Source: JAKFDK01 sp036676195 (GTDB taxonomy: Bacteria; Bacillota; Sulfobacillia; Symbiobacteriales; ZC4RG38). From it: DNA of 51,687 nucleotides. A program made the position numbers and the translations under genes. Below, piece after piece: positions 8,408 to 16,057 of the stretch (positions are counted from its first letter, which is position 1; every line of letters starts with the position of its first letter). The notes below the pieces were generated by a model that was given only the letters and a program-made list of their open reading frames with translations, was not told the origin of the DNA and made no database searches. The stretch covers positions 1-51,687 of the forward strand of contig JAKFDK010000062.1 of NCBI GenBank assembly GCA_036676195.1. Direction: 5' to 3'.

Positions 8408-9286
8408 ATGACCCACACCGAGCGGTATACCACCGGCAAGCGGGGGGCCCTCACCGGTCTGGTCGCCTATGCCGTGCTGGCGGCAACTAAACTGGCAGTC
8501 GGCACCTGGGTAGGATCCCGGGCGATGATTGCCGACGGCCTCAACAATGTCACCGACGTGATCGCCAGCGTGGCGGTATTGATTGGTCTGCGGGTCGGCC
8601 GGGAACCGGCTGACGCCGACCATCGCTACGGGCACTGGAAGGCAGAAACGGTGGCCACGCTGGTGGTGGCGGCGCTGATGGCCGCCGTCGGCCTGGAAGT
8701 GGCCGTTGGCGCCGTCCAGGCCCTGCTGGCGGGCGAGGCGCCGGTTGCCGGGGCCCCCGCTACGGTGGCCGCCTGGGTGTCGGGTGGGGCAGCCGTCCTC
8801 ATGTTGGTCCTCTTTGTGCACAACCGGTCCCTGGGCCGCCGGCTCCACTGTGAGCCGCTCTCCGCCCTTGCTGCCGACCAGTTGGCCGACTGTCTCTGTA
8901 GTACGGCCGCCCTGGTGGGCCTTCTGGGGGCGCAGGCCGGTTATCCGTGGCTTGACCCCACGGCCGGGCTGGTGGTGGCCGGCTTTATCCTCCGCACCGC
9001 TTATAAGGTGGGCTACGATGGGGCCCATGCCCTGATGGACGGGTTCGACACCGAGCGTCTGCGCGCCATTGAAGACCGGGTGGCCCTGGTGCAGGGCGTG
9101 CAGGCGGTGTATGACATCCGGGCCCGCCACGCCGGCCCGGCGGTGCTGGTGGATGTGACCATCGGGGTGGACCGGGGCATGACAGTGGCCCAGGGCCATG
9201 AGGTGGCCGAACGGGTGGAGCGGCACCTGGACGGTTTCTTACAGATCACCGGCGTGATGGTTCATGTGGAACCGGTGCAGCGGTAG
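8408..9286 (+). CDS. Cation diffusion facilitator (CDF) family metal exporter
   Basis: 292-residue membrane antiporter that exports divalent metals (Zn, Fe, Co or Mn) against protons. Six membrane segments fill residues ~10-210; the TM2 metal site is seen in DGLNNVTDV, the loop signature DADHRYGHWKAE follows, and the TM5 region has DQLADCLCSTAAL, with a second Asp-based site. The C-terminal ~80 residues form the cytoplasmic ferredoxin-like dimer domain. ATG 8408 is preceded by AGGGGA; the longer open frame from 8357 begins in the leader and is rejected. The gene has its own promoter and 5' hairpin and ends before a bidirectional terminator. Metal specificity cannot be read with confidence. 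Confidence 0.88.
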   Translation: MTHTERYTTGKRGALTGLVAYAVLAATKLAVGTWVGSRAMIADGLNNVTDVIASVAVLIGLRVGREPADADHRYGHWKAETVATLVVAALMAAVGLEVAVGAVQALLAGEAPVAGAPATVAAWVSGGAAVLMLVLFVHNRSLGRRLHCEPLSALAADQLADCLCSTAALVGLLGAQAGYPWLDPTAGLVVAGFILRTAYKVGYDGAHALMDGFDTERLRAIEDRVALVQGVQAVYDIRARHAGPAVLVDVTIGVDRGMTVAQGHEVAERVERHLDGFLQITGVMVHVEPVQR

Positions 9287-9310
9287 CGGCAAAACTGATG
9301 GCAGCAAGAA

Positions 9311-9341
9311 CGACGGGGGAGGCAGTTTGCCTCCCCCGTCG
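9311..9341. terminator. Bidirectional terminator hairpin
   Basis: A perfect 14-bp stem, CGACGGGGGAGGCA with its complement, and a 3-base loop lies between two convergent genes. On the minus strand it is followed by TTCTT; on the plus strand there is no U run. Confidence 0.75.
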
Positions 9342-9410
9342 CACATCCACAGGAGCGTTCCCGGCACGCCCAGGAGGGGAAGACCCGGCCTGGCCGATCG
9401 GCAGCAAGGT

Positions 9411-10775
9411 CTAGGGTTTCGGCAGATGGGCGATTTCTGCCAGGGCGCGGTCGATTTCTTCCTGAGGAAGGGTGTAATCTTCCAGATCACCGGCAAAGTA
9501 TTTGTCATACGCCACCATGTCGAAGTTGCCGTGGCCACTCAGGGAGAAGAGGATCACCTTCTGCTCTCCGGCCTCCTTGGCCCGCAGCGCCGCGTTCACG
9601 GCGGCCCGGATGGCGTGGGCGGACTCCGGCGCCGGGACAATGCCCTCTGACCGGGCGAAGGTAACGGCCGCCTCGAAGACTTCAAGCTGCCTGTACGCCT
9701 CGGCGCCGATGACACCGTCCTTGTACAGTTGGCAGACCAGCGGGGCGTCGCCGTGGAAGCGCAGGCCACCGGCATGGATGCCGGCCGGAACAAAGCCGCT
9801 GCCCAGGGTGTACATGGGGATCACCGGGCCCACCCGGGCCGTGTCCACATGGTCGTAGGCGTAAATGCCACGGGTCAGGGTGGGGCAGGCGGCCGGCTCC
9901 ACGGCGACCACGTGCGGGTTCGTGTTTCCGGCCAGCTTGTCGGCCAGGAAGGGGAAGCTCAGGCCGGCAAAGTTGCTGCCACCGCCACAGCAGCCATAGA
10001 TCTCGTCCGGGTACTCCCCGGCCATTTCCATCTGCTTTTTGGCTTCCAGGCCGAGGACGGTCTGGTGCATCAGCACGTGGTTCAGGCCGCTGCCCAGGGC
10101 ATAAGTGCTGTTCGGGTCGGTGGCGGCCACTTCAATGGCCTCGCTCATGGCGATAGACAGGGAGCCGGGCATGTTCGGGTCCCTTTCCAGCATGGCCCGC
10201 CCGGAGTTGGTAGTGGTGGAGGGGCTGGCGTGGACGGTGGCGCCCCAGGTCTGCATCAGGGACTTCCGGAAGGGTTTCTGCTCGAAGCTGATCTTGACCA
10301 TGTAGACCAGGCACTCCAGGCCGAACAGATTGCAGGCCAGGCTGAGGGCGCTGCCCCACTGGCCGGCGCCGGTTTCGGTGACGATCCGCTTCACCCCGGC
10401 CACCTTGTTGTAGTAGGCGATAGGAATGGCGGTGTTGGGCTTGTGCGAACCGGCCGGGCTGGTGCCCTCCCACTTGTAGTAGATGTGGGCCGGCGTACCC
10501 AGCGCTTCCTCCAGACGGTGGGCCCGGATCAGGGGAGTGGGCCGCCACAGGGCGTAAATGTTCATGACTTCTTCAGGAATCGGCACCCAGCGGTCCTGGC
10601 ACATCTCCTGCACGATCAGGTCATGGGGCAGCAGCACGCGCATGTCGTCATAGGTGAGCGGCTGGAGGGTCTGGGGGTGCAGTCCGGGGCCGGGCAATGT
10701 CTTCATGTCGGCCTGGATGTTGTACCAGTGGGTCGGCAGTTCCCGCTCGGTCAATAAGAACTTGGTGGGTCTCAA
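9411..10775 (-). CDS. trpB2: TrpB2-type tryptophan synthase beta-like PLP enzyme
   Basis: 454 residues, the longer TrpB2 class. The PLP lysine lies in AGSHKPNTA (near residue 113), followed by TETGAGQWG, and the phosphate-cradling GCCGGGSN near residue 287. TrpB2 enzymes join L-serine with indole without needing a TrpA partner; here no trpA or other trp gene is near, so it may act as an indole-salvage enzyme or serine deaminase. TTG 10775 is preceded by AAAGGGGAGACC. It lies downstream of, and in the same direction as, a TetR gene, but a hairpin separates them. Family call firm; physiological role uncertain. Confidence 0.88.
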   Translation of the reverse strand: MRPTKFLLTERELPTHWYNIQADMKTLPGPGLHPQTLQPLTYDDMRVLLPHDLIVQEMCQDRWVPIPEEVMNIYALWRPTPLIRAHRLEEALGTPAHIYYKWEGTSPAGSHKPNTAIPIAYYNKVAGVKRIVTETGAGQWGSALSLACNLFGLECLVYMVKISFEQKPFRKSLMQTWGATVHASPSTTTNSGRAMLERDPNMPGSLSIAMSEAIEVAATDPNSTYALGSGLNHVLMHQTVLGLEAKKQMEMAGEYPDEIYGCCGGGSNFAGLSFPFLADKLAGNTNPHVVAVEPAACPTLTRGIYAYDHVDTARVGPVIPMYTLGSGFVPAGIHAGGLRFHGDAPLVCQLYKDGVIGAEAYRQLEVFEAAVTFARSEGIVPAPESAHAIRAAVNAALRAKEAGEQKVILFSLSGHGNFDMVAYDKYFAGDLEDYTLPQEEIDRALAEIAHLPKP

Positions 10776-10823
10776 CCCTGGTCTCCCCTTTCAGAATCTG
10801 GTGATCGGCCAAATTCCAAACCG

Positions 10824-10843
10824 CCCGAAGTTGAGCCTTCGGG
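10824..10843 (-). terminator. Hairpin between TetR gene and trpB2
   Basis: A 7-bp stem (CCCGAAG/CTTCGGG, loop of six) stands just after the TetR stop codon on the minus strand and is followed by a weak T-rich stretch (GGTTTGGAATTT). It probably limits read-through into trpB2. Confidence 0.55.
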
Positions 10844-10848
10844 AAAGG

Positions 10849-11640
10849 TTAGCGTGGTCGCAGTCCGTTCAGGAGCAAGTCGGTCATCCCCTGGATCACT
10901 TGCTCATCGGAGTAGGTAAAGGTCGAGAGTCTTTCACCATAAAAATAATGCACCACCAGATACATCAGGAGCACGCCCAGAAAGGCGTCGGCGGCCAGCA
11001 CCGGGTCCATGGGCCGCATCGATCCGGCCTGGATCTGGCGCTGCAAGACCTCGGCCAACTGGTGGCTGGTCGAGGCGAATAACTGCGTATAGATCAGGTC
11101 GGCCGCCTCTTCGTTGTTGATGCCTTCAGTGAAGATAAACCGCCAGAGGTTCCGGTTCTGGTGGAAGCCGGTGGCCATCGCCTGGCCCAGCCGCTGTAAT
11201 TCAGCGCCGAGATCATGGGCGGGCGGCCGCCCCTGGGACTGGTCGATGACGGACATGGGCGACAGGCGCTCCCGGAGGATACTGATCAGGAGTTGCTCCT
11301 TGCTGTTGAAGTAACGGTACAGGGCGGCCTGGGAGACCTGCACCCCTTCGCCGATTTCGGCCATGGTGGTGGCACGGAAACCCTTGCGGGCAAACAGCCG
11401 CAGTGCCGATTCCATCAGTTCGTCCCGGCGGGCGCCGGTGGTATCCTGGCGGGCTGAGACGGGGCGCTGCAGGGCAGCGGTGAGCAGTTCGTCTTTGGAA
11501 CGGAAGTACCGGTACAGCGCCGGGACGGTGATCCCAGCCGCCCGGGCTACATCGGCCAGGCGGACCCGAGCCACACCCACTTTGTTTGCGACGTCTCTGG
11601 CGGCGACCAAGATGGCTTCTTTGCGAGTTTGCGGGTCCAA
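10849..11640 (-). CDS. TetR-family regulator with two tandem HTH domains
   Basis: 263 residues instead of the usual ~190-210. Residues 1-55 form a full TetR_N domain (ILVAARDVANKVG ... ITVPALYRYFRSKDELL) and residues ~70-120 form a second one (SALRLFARKGF ... VSQAALYRYFNSKEQLL). The rest is a single all-helical ligand-binding domain. Both helix-turn-helix units keep the ALYRYF core, so both look able to fold. Start is TTG 11640, eight bases after GGAGGAAAC. A palindrome overlapping its own -35 box (11701-11730) suggests autorepression. trpB2 lies next on the same strand. The ligand is unknown. Confidence 0.88.
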   Translation of the reverse strand: MDPQTRKEAILVAARDVANKVGVARVRLADVARAAGITVPALYRYFRSKDELLTAALQRPVSARQDTTGARRDELMESALRLFARKGFRATTMAEIGEGVQVSQAALYRYFNSKEQLLISILRERLSPMSVIDQSQGRPPAHDLGAELQRLGQAMATGFHQNRNLWRFIFTEGINNEEAADLIYTQLFASTSHQLAEVLQRQIQAGSMRPMDPVLAADAFLGVLLMYLVVHYFYGERLSTFTYSDEQVIQGMTDLLLNGLRPR

Positions 11641-11683
11641 GTCGTTTCCTCCGTTTGAACAAATGTGAATGATCCTTTACTAT

Positions 11684-11712
11684 ATTTTATTTTCAAGCGC
11701 ATAGTAAGTCAA
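11684..11712 (-). promoter_or_regulatory. Promoter of the TetR gene
   Basis: Read on the minus strand: TTGACT at 11712-11707, 17 bases, TAAAAT at 11689-11684. It stands about 45 bases upstream of the TetR start codon in unusually AT-rich DNA. Confidence 0.7.
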
Positions 11713-11730
11713 GCTTAATAACTTAACTAT
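11701..11730. promoter_or_regulatory. Imperfect palindrome, candidate TetR operator
   Basis: Arms ATAGTAAGT and ACTTAACTAT flank a central AAGCTT. The site overlaps the -35 box of the TetR promoter, the usual place of an autorepressor operator. Binding is an inference. Confidence 0.5.
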
Positions 11731-12269
11731 TTTTAAAGGTGCGGGCTGTTTTTTAAGTCCGACGATAGCCTTGGGGGGTCTGCAAGGCAAGTGCCCGGGC
11801 ATTTGCCCAGCGAGGAGTGAAGCGGACACGACGAACCCTGCCGCTCGATGCCATCGTAGAGGCCCTGGGGCGGATCGAGCGCCGGATCGCCCAGGCTGTT
11901 GCAGCAGATCCGGGATCCGTAAGGCAACTCGAACGGGCGCACCCGCTGGTCGGGTGCGCCCTCGTGATGGTGAGACGATCCGCCACCGATGTGCCTCACG
12001 CACGGCGGCGTTCCTATCGTCATGCCGCCGTGTCAGTGGCCAAGTCCGGTCTCGTCCAGAACGTCGATGTGCGCCAGGTGCTCCGGCAACATGATTCGAT
12101 GGTGTGGTCGGACCCGTCCGGTCAAGGCCTTCTGCAACTCCGGGATCTTCTTCGGCAGGCGGCCTCTGGCCAGGTCCAGACCGGGGGTTGAGAAGGTTCC
12201 GCCGGTCGGCCGGGGGGGTATCCCGGCCAGACGCTGCCAACAGGCGGCCCGACCCCCGCCCCAGAGGGC
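11731..12269. other. Gene-poor stretch with decayed DNA
   Basis: No intact gene is visible. The plus-strand frame at 11817-12191 has no ribosome site and no recognisable motif. An inverted repeat (GGGCGCACCCG around 11934-11963) and the IS110-like fragment at 12033-12179 are the only recognisable items. Base composition is that of a pseudogene region between the TetR gene and the repeats at 12270. Confidence 0.5.
12033..12179 (-). pseudogene. IS110-family transposase fragment
   Basis: Read on the minus strand, about 48 residues (LARGRLPKKIPELQKAL, then GRVRPHHRIMLPEHLAHIDVL) resemble the central part of IS110/IS116/IS902-type transposases, where a GRLR.KIP..ALTG and HH..L...L.HID pattern is usual. 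A TGA at 12035-12033 ends the frame, and neither the N-terminal DEDD domain nor the C-terminal serine domain is present. It is a remnant only. The family assignment is from memory of the motif. Confidence 0.5.
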
Positions 12270-12327
12270 GAATCGTCAGGTTTTGCACTCTGCCCGCACC
12301 GCAACGCCGCGCGAAACTTGACGATTC
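12270..12327. repeat. 58-nt inverted repeat, copy 1
   Basis: GAATCGTCAGGTTTTGCAC at 12270-12288 is mirrored by GCGAAACTTGACGATTC at 12311-12327. A second unit of exactly the same length lies at 12430-12487 and a lone half-site at 12827-12845. Confidence 0.7.
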
Positions 12328-12429
12328 TCCCCAAAAATCCTCCGTAAGACCGCCTTCGGGTGCCTTTGGGGTGGTAATGGACGCGCCAAATTACCCCCCC
12401 AGGGTATCGATTTGCCCCTCCGATCGCTA

Positions 12430-12487
12430 GAAACGTCAGAGTTTGCAATGGCGGCCCCTACCTGCGCCGTGCAAAAGTTGACGATTC
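12430..12487. repeat. 58-nt inverted repeat, copy 2
   Basis: GAAACGTCAGAGTTTGCAA at 12430-12448 is mirrored by GTGCAAAAGTTGACGATTC at 12469-12487. Same arms, arm order and total length as the unit at 12270-12327. Confidence 0.7.
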
Positions 12488-12509
12488 GACCACGAGTCCG
12501 TCGGCGGGG

Positions 12510-12773
12510 TCAGGTACTGGACCAGGGCAAGGGGTTAGCTTTTATCTGCTTTGAGTCGGAGCTATCCAGCCAGCCCGCAGACTCCAGCCGGGCCAGCCCA
12601 CGCATGACCGTATACCAGGCGAGACCGGATCGGGCTTGTAGGAGTCTGGTGGAGATCGGGGCATGATCGCCGAAGGCGTCCAGTTGGAGGATCATCCAGA
12701 GCAGTTTGGCCGACTCGGCCAGGTGCCGGTCGCGGAGCAAGCGACCCGGAACCCTCACAACCGTGGTTTTCAT
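12510..12773 (-). CDS. Small winged-helix-like protein, possibly truncated
   Basis: 87 residues from ATG 12773, which follows AGGGGGTGG. The sequence VVRVPGRLLRDRHLAESAKLLW, then ISTRLLQARSGLAWYTVMRGL and LESAGWL, reads like a helix-turn-helix domain of replication-initiator or DnaD-like N-termini (AKLLW...L, recognition helix with TV.RGL, then a wing). The C-terminus is short and ends abruptly 22 bases from an inverted repeat, so the gene may have lost its 3' part. The repeats on both sides suggest a small mobile or plasmid-derived module. No specific function can be given. Confidence 0.5.
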   Translation of the reverse strand: MKTTVVRVPGRLLRDRHLAESAKLLWMILQLDAFGDHAPISTRLLQARSGLAWYTVMRGLARLESAGWLDSSDSKQIKANPLPWSST

Positions 12774-12826
12774 GAGCCACCCCCTATCTTTTAGCAATTC
12801 CTACCGGTCAACCCAAACTCCTGGTA

Positions 12827-12845
12827 GAATCCTCAGCTTTTGCAC
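12827..12845 (+). repeat. Isolated half-site of the 58-nt repeat
   Basis: GAATCCTCAGCTTTTGCAC matches the left arm of the two inverted repeats at 17 of 19 positions of their consensus. No mirrored partner is visible downstream. Confidence 0.6.
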
Positions 12846-12886
12846 AGCCGCAGGTGGGAGCTCAGGACACTCCGCCTCGGACCCGC

Positions 12887-13567
12887 TCAACCGTTGTTCC
12901 CGGCCAGGATACCCTCCGGTCGGACTTCTGCGCTGCCTTGCCGTCCCTGGTGACGGAAGTACCTGGCTACCAACAGCGACAGCGTACCGAAGAGGAGGCA
13001 CCAGGAGATCATCGCCAGACGTGCAGCGTTGTCGTCTGCCCCTCCGGACGGGGCGGATGCGCTCATGAAAGCCGGCGCAAGGAGGGTGGAGAAAACCAAC
13101 AGTCCGTGCAGGATGGCGAGCCGCCGGATCCAGGCGGAGAGCCGGTCGCCGTGTACGAAAACAGGGGCTGCGAACCAGGTGGACAGGCACATGAACCCAT
13201 AGCCGAGCATGTCCACGGCAAAGAAGACAGTCCCAGGATCGTACACGAAGGGGCGCAGCGCATCTCCGGAGGAATTCCGGATTGCAGTCAACTGTACATA
13301 GTACACAATGGTAGCAAATACGGCGTAGATCACGGCAAAGGAGAGACCGAGGTGACTCCAAATCTTCTTCTCTGCGGGAGCCTGATGGTGGATGCTGGTC
13401 ATCATCACGACAAACGAGGGCGCCAGCAACAGGCATACAAAGAAGCTGAAGTGCAGTGTGGCGATGCCAAAGAGTCCAAGGAACATGGACAGGCCAAAGA
13501 GAGCCACCCAGACCGTTACCAGCAGGGCCGACCAATACCCCAACCGACAGACAGCGTTTCCACCCAT
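12887..13567 (-). CDS. Six-helix membrane protein of unknown function
   Basis: 226 residues, about six membrane-spanning segments (for example SALLVTVWVALFGLSMFLG, VCLLLAPSFVVMMTSI, GLSFAVIYAVFATIVYYV, FAVDMLGYGFMCLSTWFA, LAILHGLLVFSTLLAPAF and LAMISWCLLFGTLSLLVA). ATG 13567 is eight bases after CAGGAG; GTG 13576 is an alternative in frame. The C-terminal ~30 residues are charged and probably cytoplasmic. It lies 64 bases downstream of a frameshifted gene on the same strand. I recognise no family motif, so function is open. Confidence 0.7.
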   Translation of the reverse strand: MGGNAVCRLGYWSALLVTVWVALFGLSMFLGLFGIATLHFSFFVCLLLAPSFVVMMTSIHHQAPAEKKIWSHLGLSFAVIYAVFATIVYYVQLTAIRNSSGDALRPFVYDPGTVFFAVDMLGYGFMCLSTWFAAPVFVHGDRLSAWIRRLAILHGLLVFSTLLAPAFMSASAPSGGADDNAARLAMISWCLLFGTLSLLVARYFRHQGRQGSAEVRPEGILAGNNG

Positions 13568-13631
13568 GATAATCACTCCTGCGGTAGATCAGATCCATGG
13601 ATCTGCGGGTCTCGCCGTGCCACCCGGATGC

Positions 13632-14860
13632 TTACCCCAGGTCCGGAAATACCCGGACCACCAGGGCGAGTTTGGCCTTGAACCCTTCCGGGCGAGGTCC
13701 TGGGCCAGGTTTTCGTCCATGGAGGGGACATGGGCAGGGATAGATGGGGGCGGTTCCGCCTGGACCGGCGGTACTGCCACCGGCGCTGGTGTGACAGTCA
13801 GGGGGCAGCGCCATAATGGAGATATGGACCTGCTCGCCGCTGCGGCTGAACGCAAAGGCGGGCTGGCCCTGCTCCCCTTCATCGTACATATAGGTGATCT
13901 CTTCCTGTCCGGACAGGGTTGCCACCATCACGGCCAGTACCCGTGCCCATTCGCCCAAACAGACATCGTCCGGTCCCCAGAACCCGAGGTACGGAAGGTT
14001 CCGGCCGTCGGGGGAGAGGGTGAGGCGGGGTGCCACGGCAAAGCCCTGGAGGCCTACCTGCTTGATCACCTGACCGTTGCGCATGGCGGCCACATAGGCG
14101 GTACCGGATGCCATCCCCGCAACGTAAGTGGTGCCGGTCCGGCTGTCGGTCGCATGGGTCCGGTCGCAGGTCGGGTCTGCGTCGCCCAGCCGGGCGACTG
14201 TACCGGCCGCGTCGATCCCGAAGACCCCGGTGGAAGCGCAGACCACGATCCGGCGCGCCTGCCCGTCGTAATGCGAACTGTAGATGCCGGCGAGGTCGGT
14301 CCAGTGCCGGCGGGGTAGCGCAGCGGCCCCCAGGGCGGCGCCCGTGGTGCCGTTGTACACCGAGTAAAGGCCGCCCGCATCGGTGGAGAAGCGGTAAACC
14401 CGGTTGCTGCCGGGATGGTAACTCAGGCTGGCAAAGAAGTAATTGTCGGTGTCAGTCTGTGCCAGCACCTTTCCGTCCGGCAGGTGCACCCGGTGAATCC
14501 GGGGCTGCATTTCGTTGTTCTTGTCTTCGCAGATCCAGGCGGTGCCGTTGGCAGCAGGGCGAAAGCCTCCGGGTTGAAGGGAATCCGGACCGTTGCCGCC
14601 AGGCCGGGGCCGCTGCCCCGGATGGCGCAGCCGCTCCCGCCGGATGCCGTTTCCGCCGGTCTAGCACTGCCGCCGCCGGACGGCCTGGGCTGCGTCGGTC
14701 TGGCGCTGCCCCCGGCGCCTGTCGTCCCGGCCGGTCGCTGGGACGACAGCGGCGCCGTGGCGCCGGACTCCAGGACGGCCGCCAGTGTGGCCGCCGCCAG
14801 GGGCCAGTGCCATCGTTGGTGCCAGGGCTGCGTGGCAGCTCTGGTGTCGGCTGCGATCAT
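13632..14860 (-). pseudogene. Frameshifted gene for a secreted or anchored beta-propeller-like protein
   Basis: One gene appears split between two frames. The 5' part starts at ATG 14860 with a Trp/Ala-rich hydrophobic segment (HWPLAAATLAAVL) and reads through ATVRIPFNPEAFALLP; the sense then continues in another frame as NGTAWICEDKNNE and on to 13632, so a one-base indel lies near 14550-14565. The 3' part has repeated strand-like units (VYRFSTDAGGLYSVYNG, RRIVVCASTGVFGIDAAG, PRLTLSPDGRNLPYLG), suggesting a beta-propeller. Near the 3' end (13680-13840) a second frame also looks coding (PAHVPSMDENLAQDLAR), so further indels are possible. The gene follows the flavoprotein gene by 18 bases. Either a pseudogene or sequencing errors. 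Confidence 0.6.
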
Positions 14861-14878
14861 TGCTGGTTTCGGTGCCTC

Positions 14879-15946
14879 CTAATCCAGCAGGTCTTCGGGG
14901 GCCGGGTCCAGCCTGGGCTCGACTTCGCCCCTGCTGCAGTGCGGGCAGTCCACCAAGTGGCGCTGGTGGGTATGGTCCTTGTGGTCCGGGAGCAGACCTT
15001 CGGCACGCAGGGACTTGTTCACCCAGATAGCCGCCTGGGCCCCCTCGCCGATGGCAATGGTCACCTGCTGGGAATGGGCGACCACGTCGCCTACAGCCCA
15101 GGCCCCGGGTACCGAGGTTTCCTTCGTGCGGGGGTTGACCACAATGTAGCCGTTGTCGTTGGTCTCGCAGCCCAGGGCGCGGGCCAGTTCGGAGTTCACG
15201 CTGTACATGCCGAGGGCGGAAAAGACCTTTTCGCAGGCGATCTCGGTTCCGTCCTCCAGCACCACCGTTTCCACCCGGTCACGGTACTGCCCCCGCAGTT
15301 CCGTGATCTTTCCTTCGTACAGGGGGATGTCGTTCTGGGTGAGCCAGTCCCGGTTTTCCGGGCTGACCGGCCTCTCCCCGGGGACCACGTTCACCACCGC
15401 CAGACGGGTAGTCCATTGCAGCAGGGCCTTGGCCATGCCCACACCGCCGTTGCCGCGCCCAACCACCACCACACGCCGGTCCACGCACTCGTAGCCGTCG
15501 CAGTCCGGGCAGTAATAAATCCCGTACCCGGCCCAGAAAAAGACCCGGGGGTCGTCCCAGGGGTGGCGGTCCATCACACCGGTATTCAAGACGATGCGGC
15601 GGGCCCGGCAGGTTCGCACCGACTGCGTGCCGGTGCCCTTTTTGAGTTCCCGCTTATCCTGCATGGTCACGGTGAACAGGCCGTCGGGGTCCTTGCTCAC
15701 GTGGGTCACGGATTGGGTCCTGAACTCCACCCCATATTTGGCCGCATGTTCCCGGCCCCGCTTCAGGAGTTCCTGGCCGGACACGCCGTCGGGCCAGCCC
15801 AGAACATTCAGGTAGTCCGGCACCCAGTAAGCCCGCGCCTTGCCGCGGTCCACCACCAGGGTCCGCCAGCAATAGCGTCCCAGGTGAATGGCCGCCTGCA
15901 GGCCGCCCGGTCCGCCGCCGATCACAATCACGTCATAGAGTTCCAT
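14879..15946 (-). CDS. Thioredoxin-reductase-like FAD/NAD(P) oxidoreductase
   Basis: 355 residues. The N-terminal FAD-binding GGGPGG lies at residues 10-15, YYCPDCDGYE near residue 148 is the CxxC redox motif in the position of the TrxB CATCDG motif, VVVGRGNGGVG near 165 is the NAD(P) site, and AWAVGDV near 290 is the late FAD motif. An additional C-terminal tail (~40 residues) carries HTHQRHLVDCPHC, a second CxxC pair with nearby His residues, not found in ordinary TrxB. ATG 15946 follows GGGAGG. The partner is unknown as no thioredoxin gene is adjacent. It may be co-transcribed with the signalling gene 111 bases upstream. Confidence 0.8.
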   Translation of the reverse strand: MELYDVIVIGGGPGGLQAAIHLGRYCWRTLVVDRGKARAYWVPDYLNVLGWPDGVSGQELLKRGREHAAKYGVEFRTQSVTHVSKDPDGLFTVTMQDKRELKKGTGTQSVRTCRARRIVLNTGVMDRHPWDDPRVFFWAGYGIYYCPDCDGYECVDRRVVVVGRGNGGVGMAKALLQWTTRLAVVNVVPGERPVSPENRDWLTQNDIPLYEGKITELRGQYRDRVETVVLEDGTEIACEKVFSALGMYSVNSELARALGCETNDNGYIVVNPRTKETSVPGAWAVGDVVAHSQQVTIAIGEGAQAAIWVNKSLRAEGLLPDHKDHTHQRHLVDCPHCSRGEVEPRLDPAPEDLLD

Positions 15947-16057
15947 TTGCAGTGCCTCCCTCCGGACGCACCAGGGTCGCCGGTGCGAACAGTTCTTTCA
16001 CCACGGCCTCCGGACCTACCTGCCGGTATACACCGCCGCCGGTCGAAATCGCGGGGT

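Noticed and set aside
11817..12191. 124-residue plus-strand ORF
   Set aside because: No ribosome site, no family motif, and the minus strand carries the IS110-like sense sequence over part of it.
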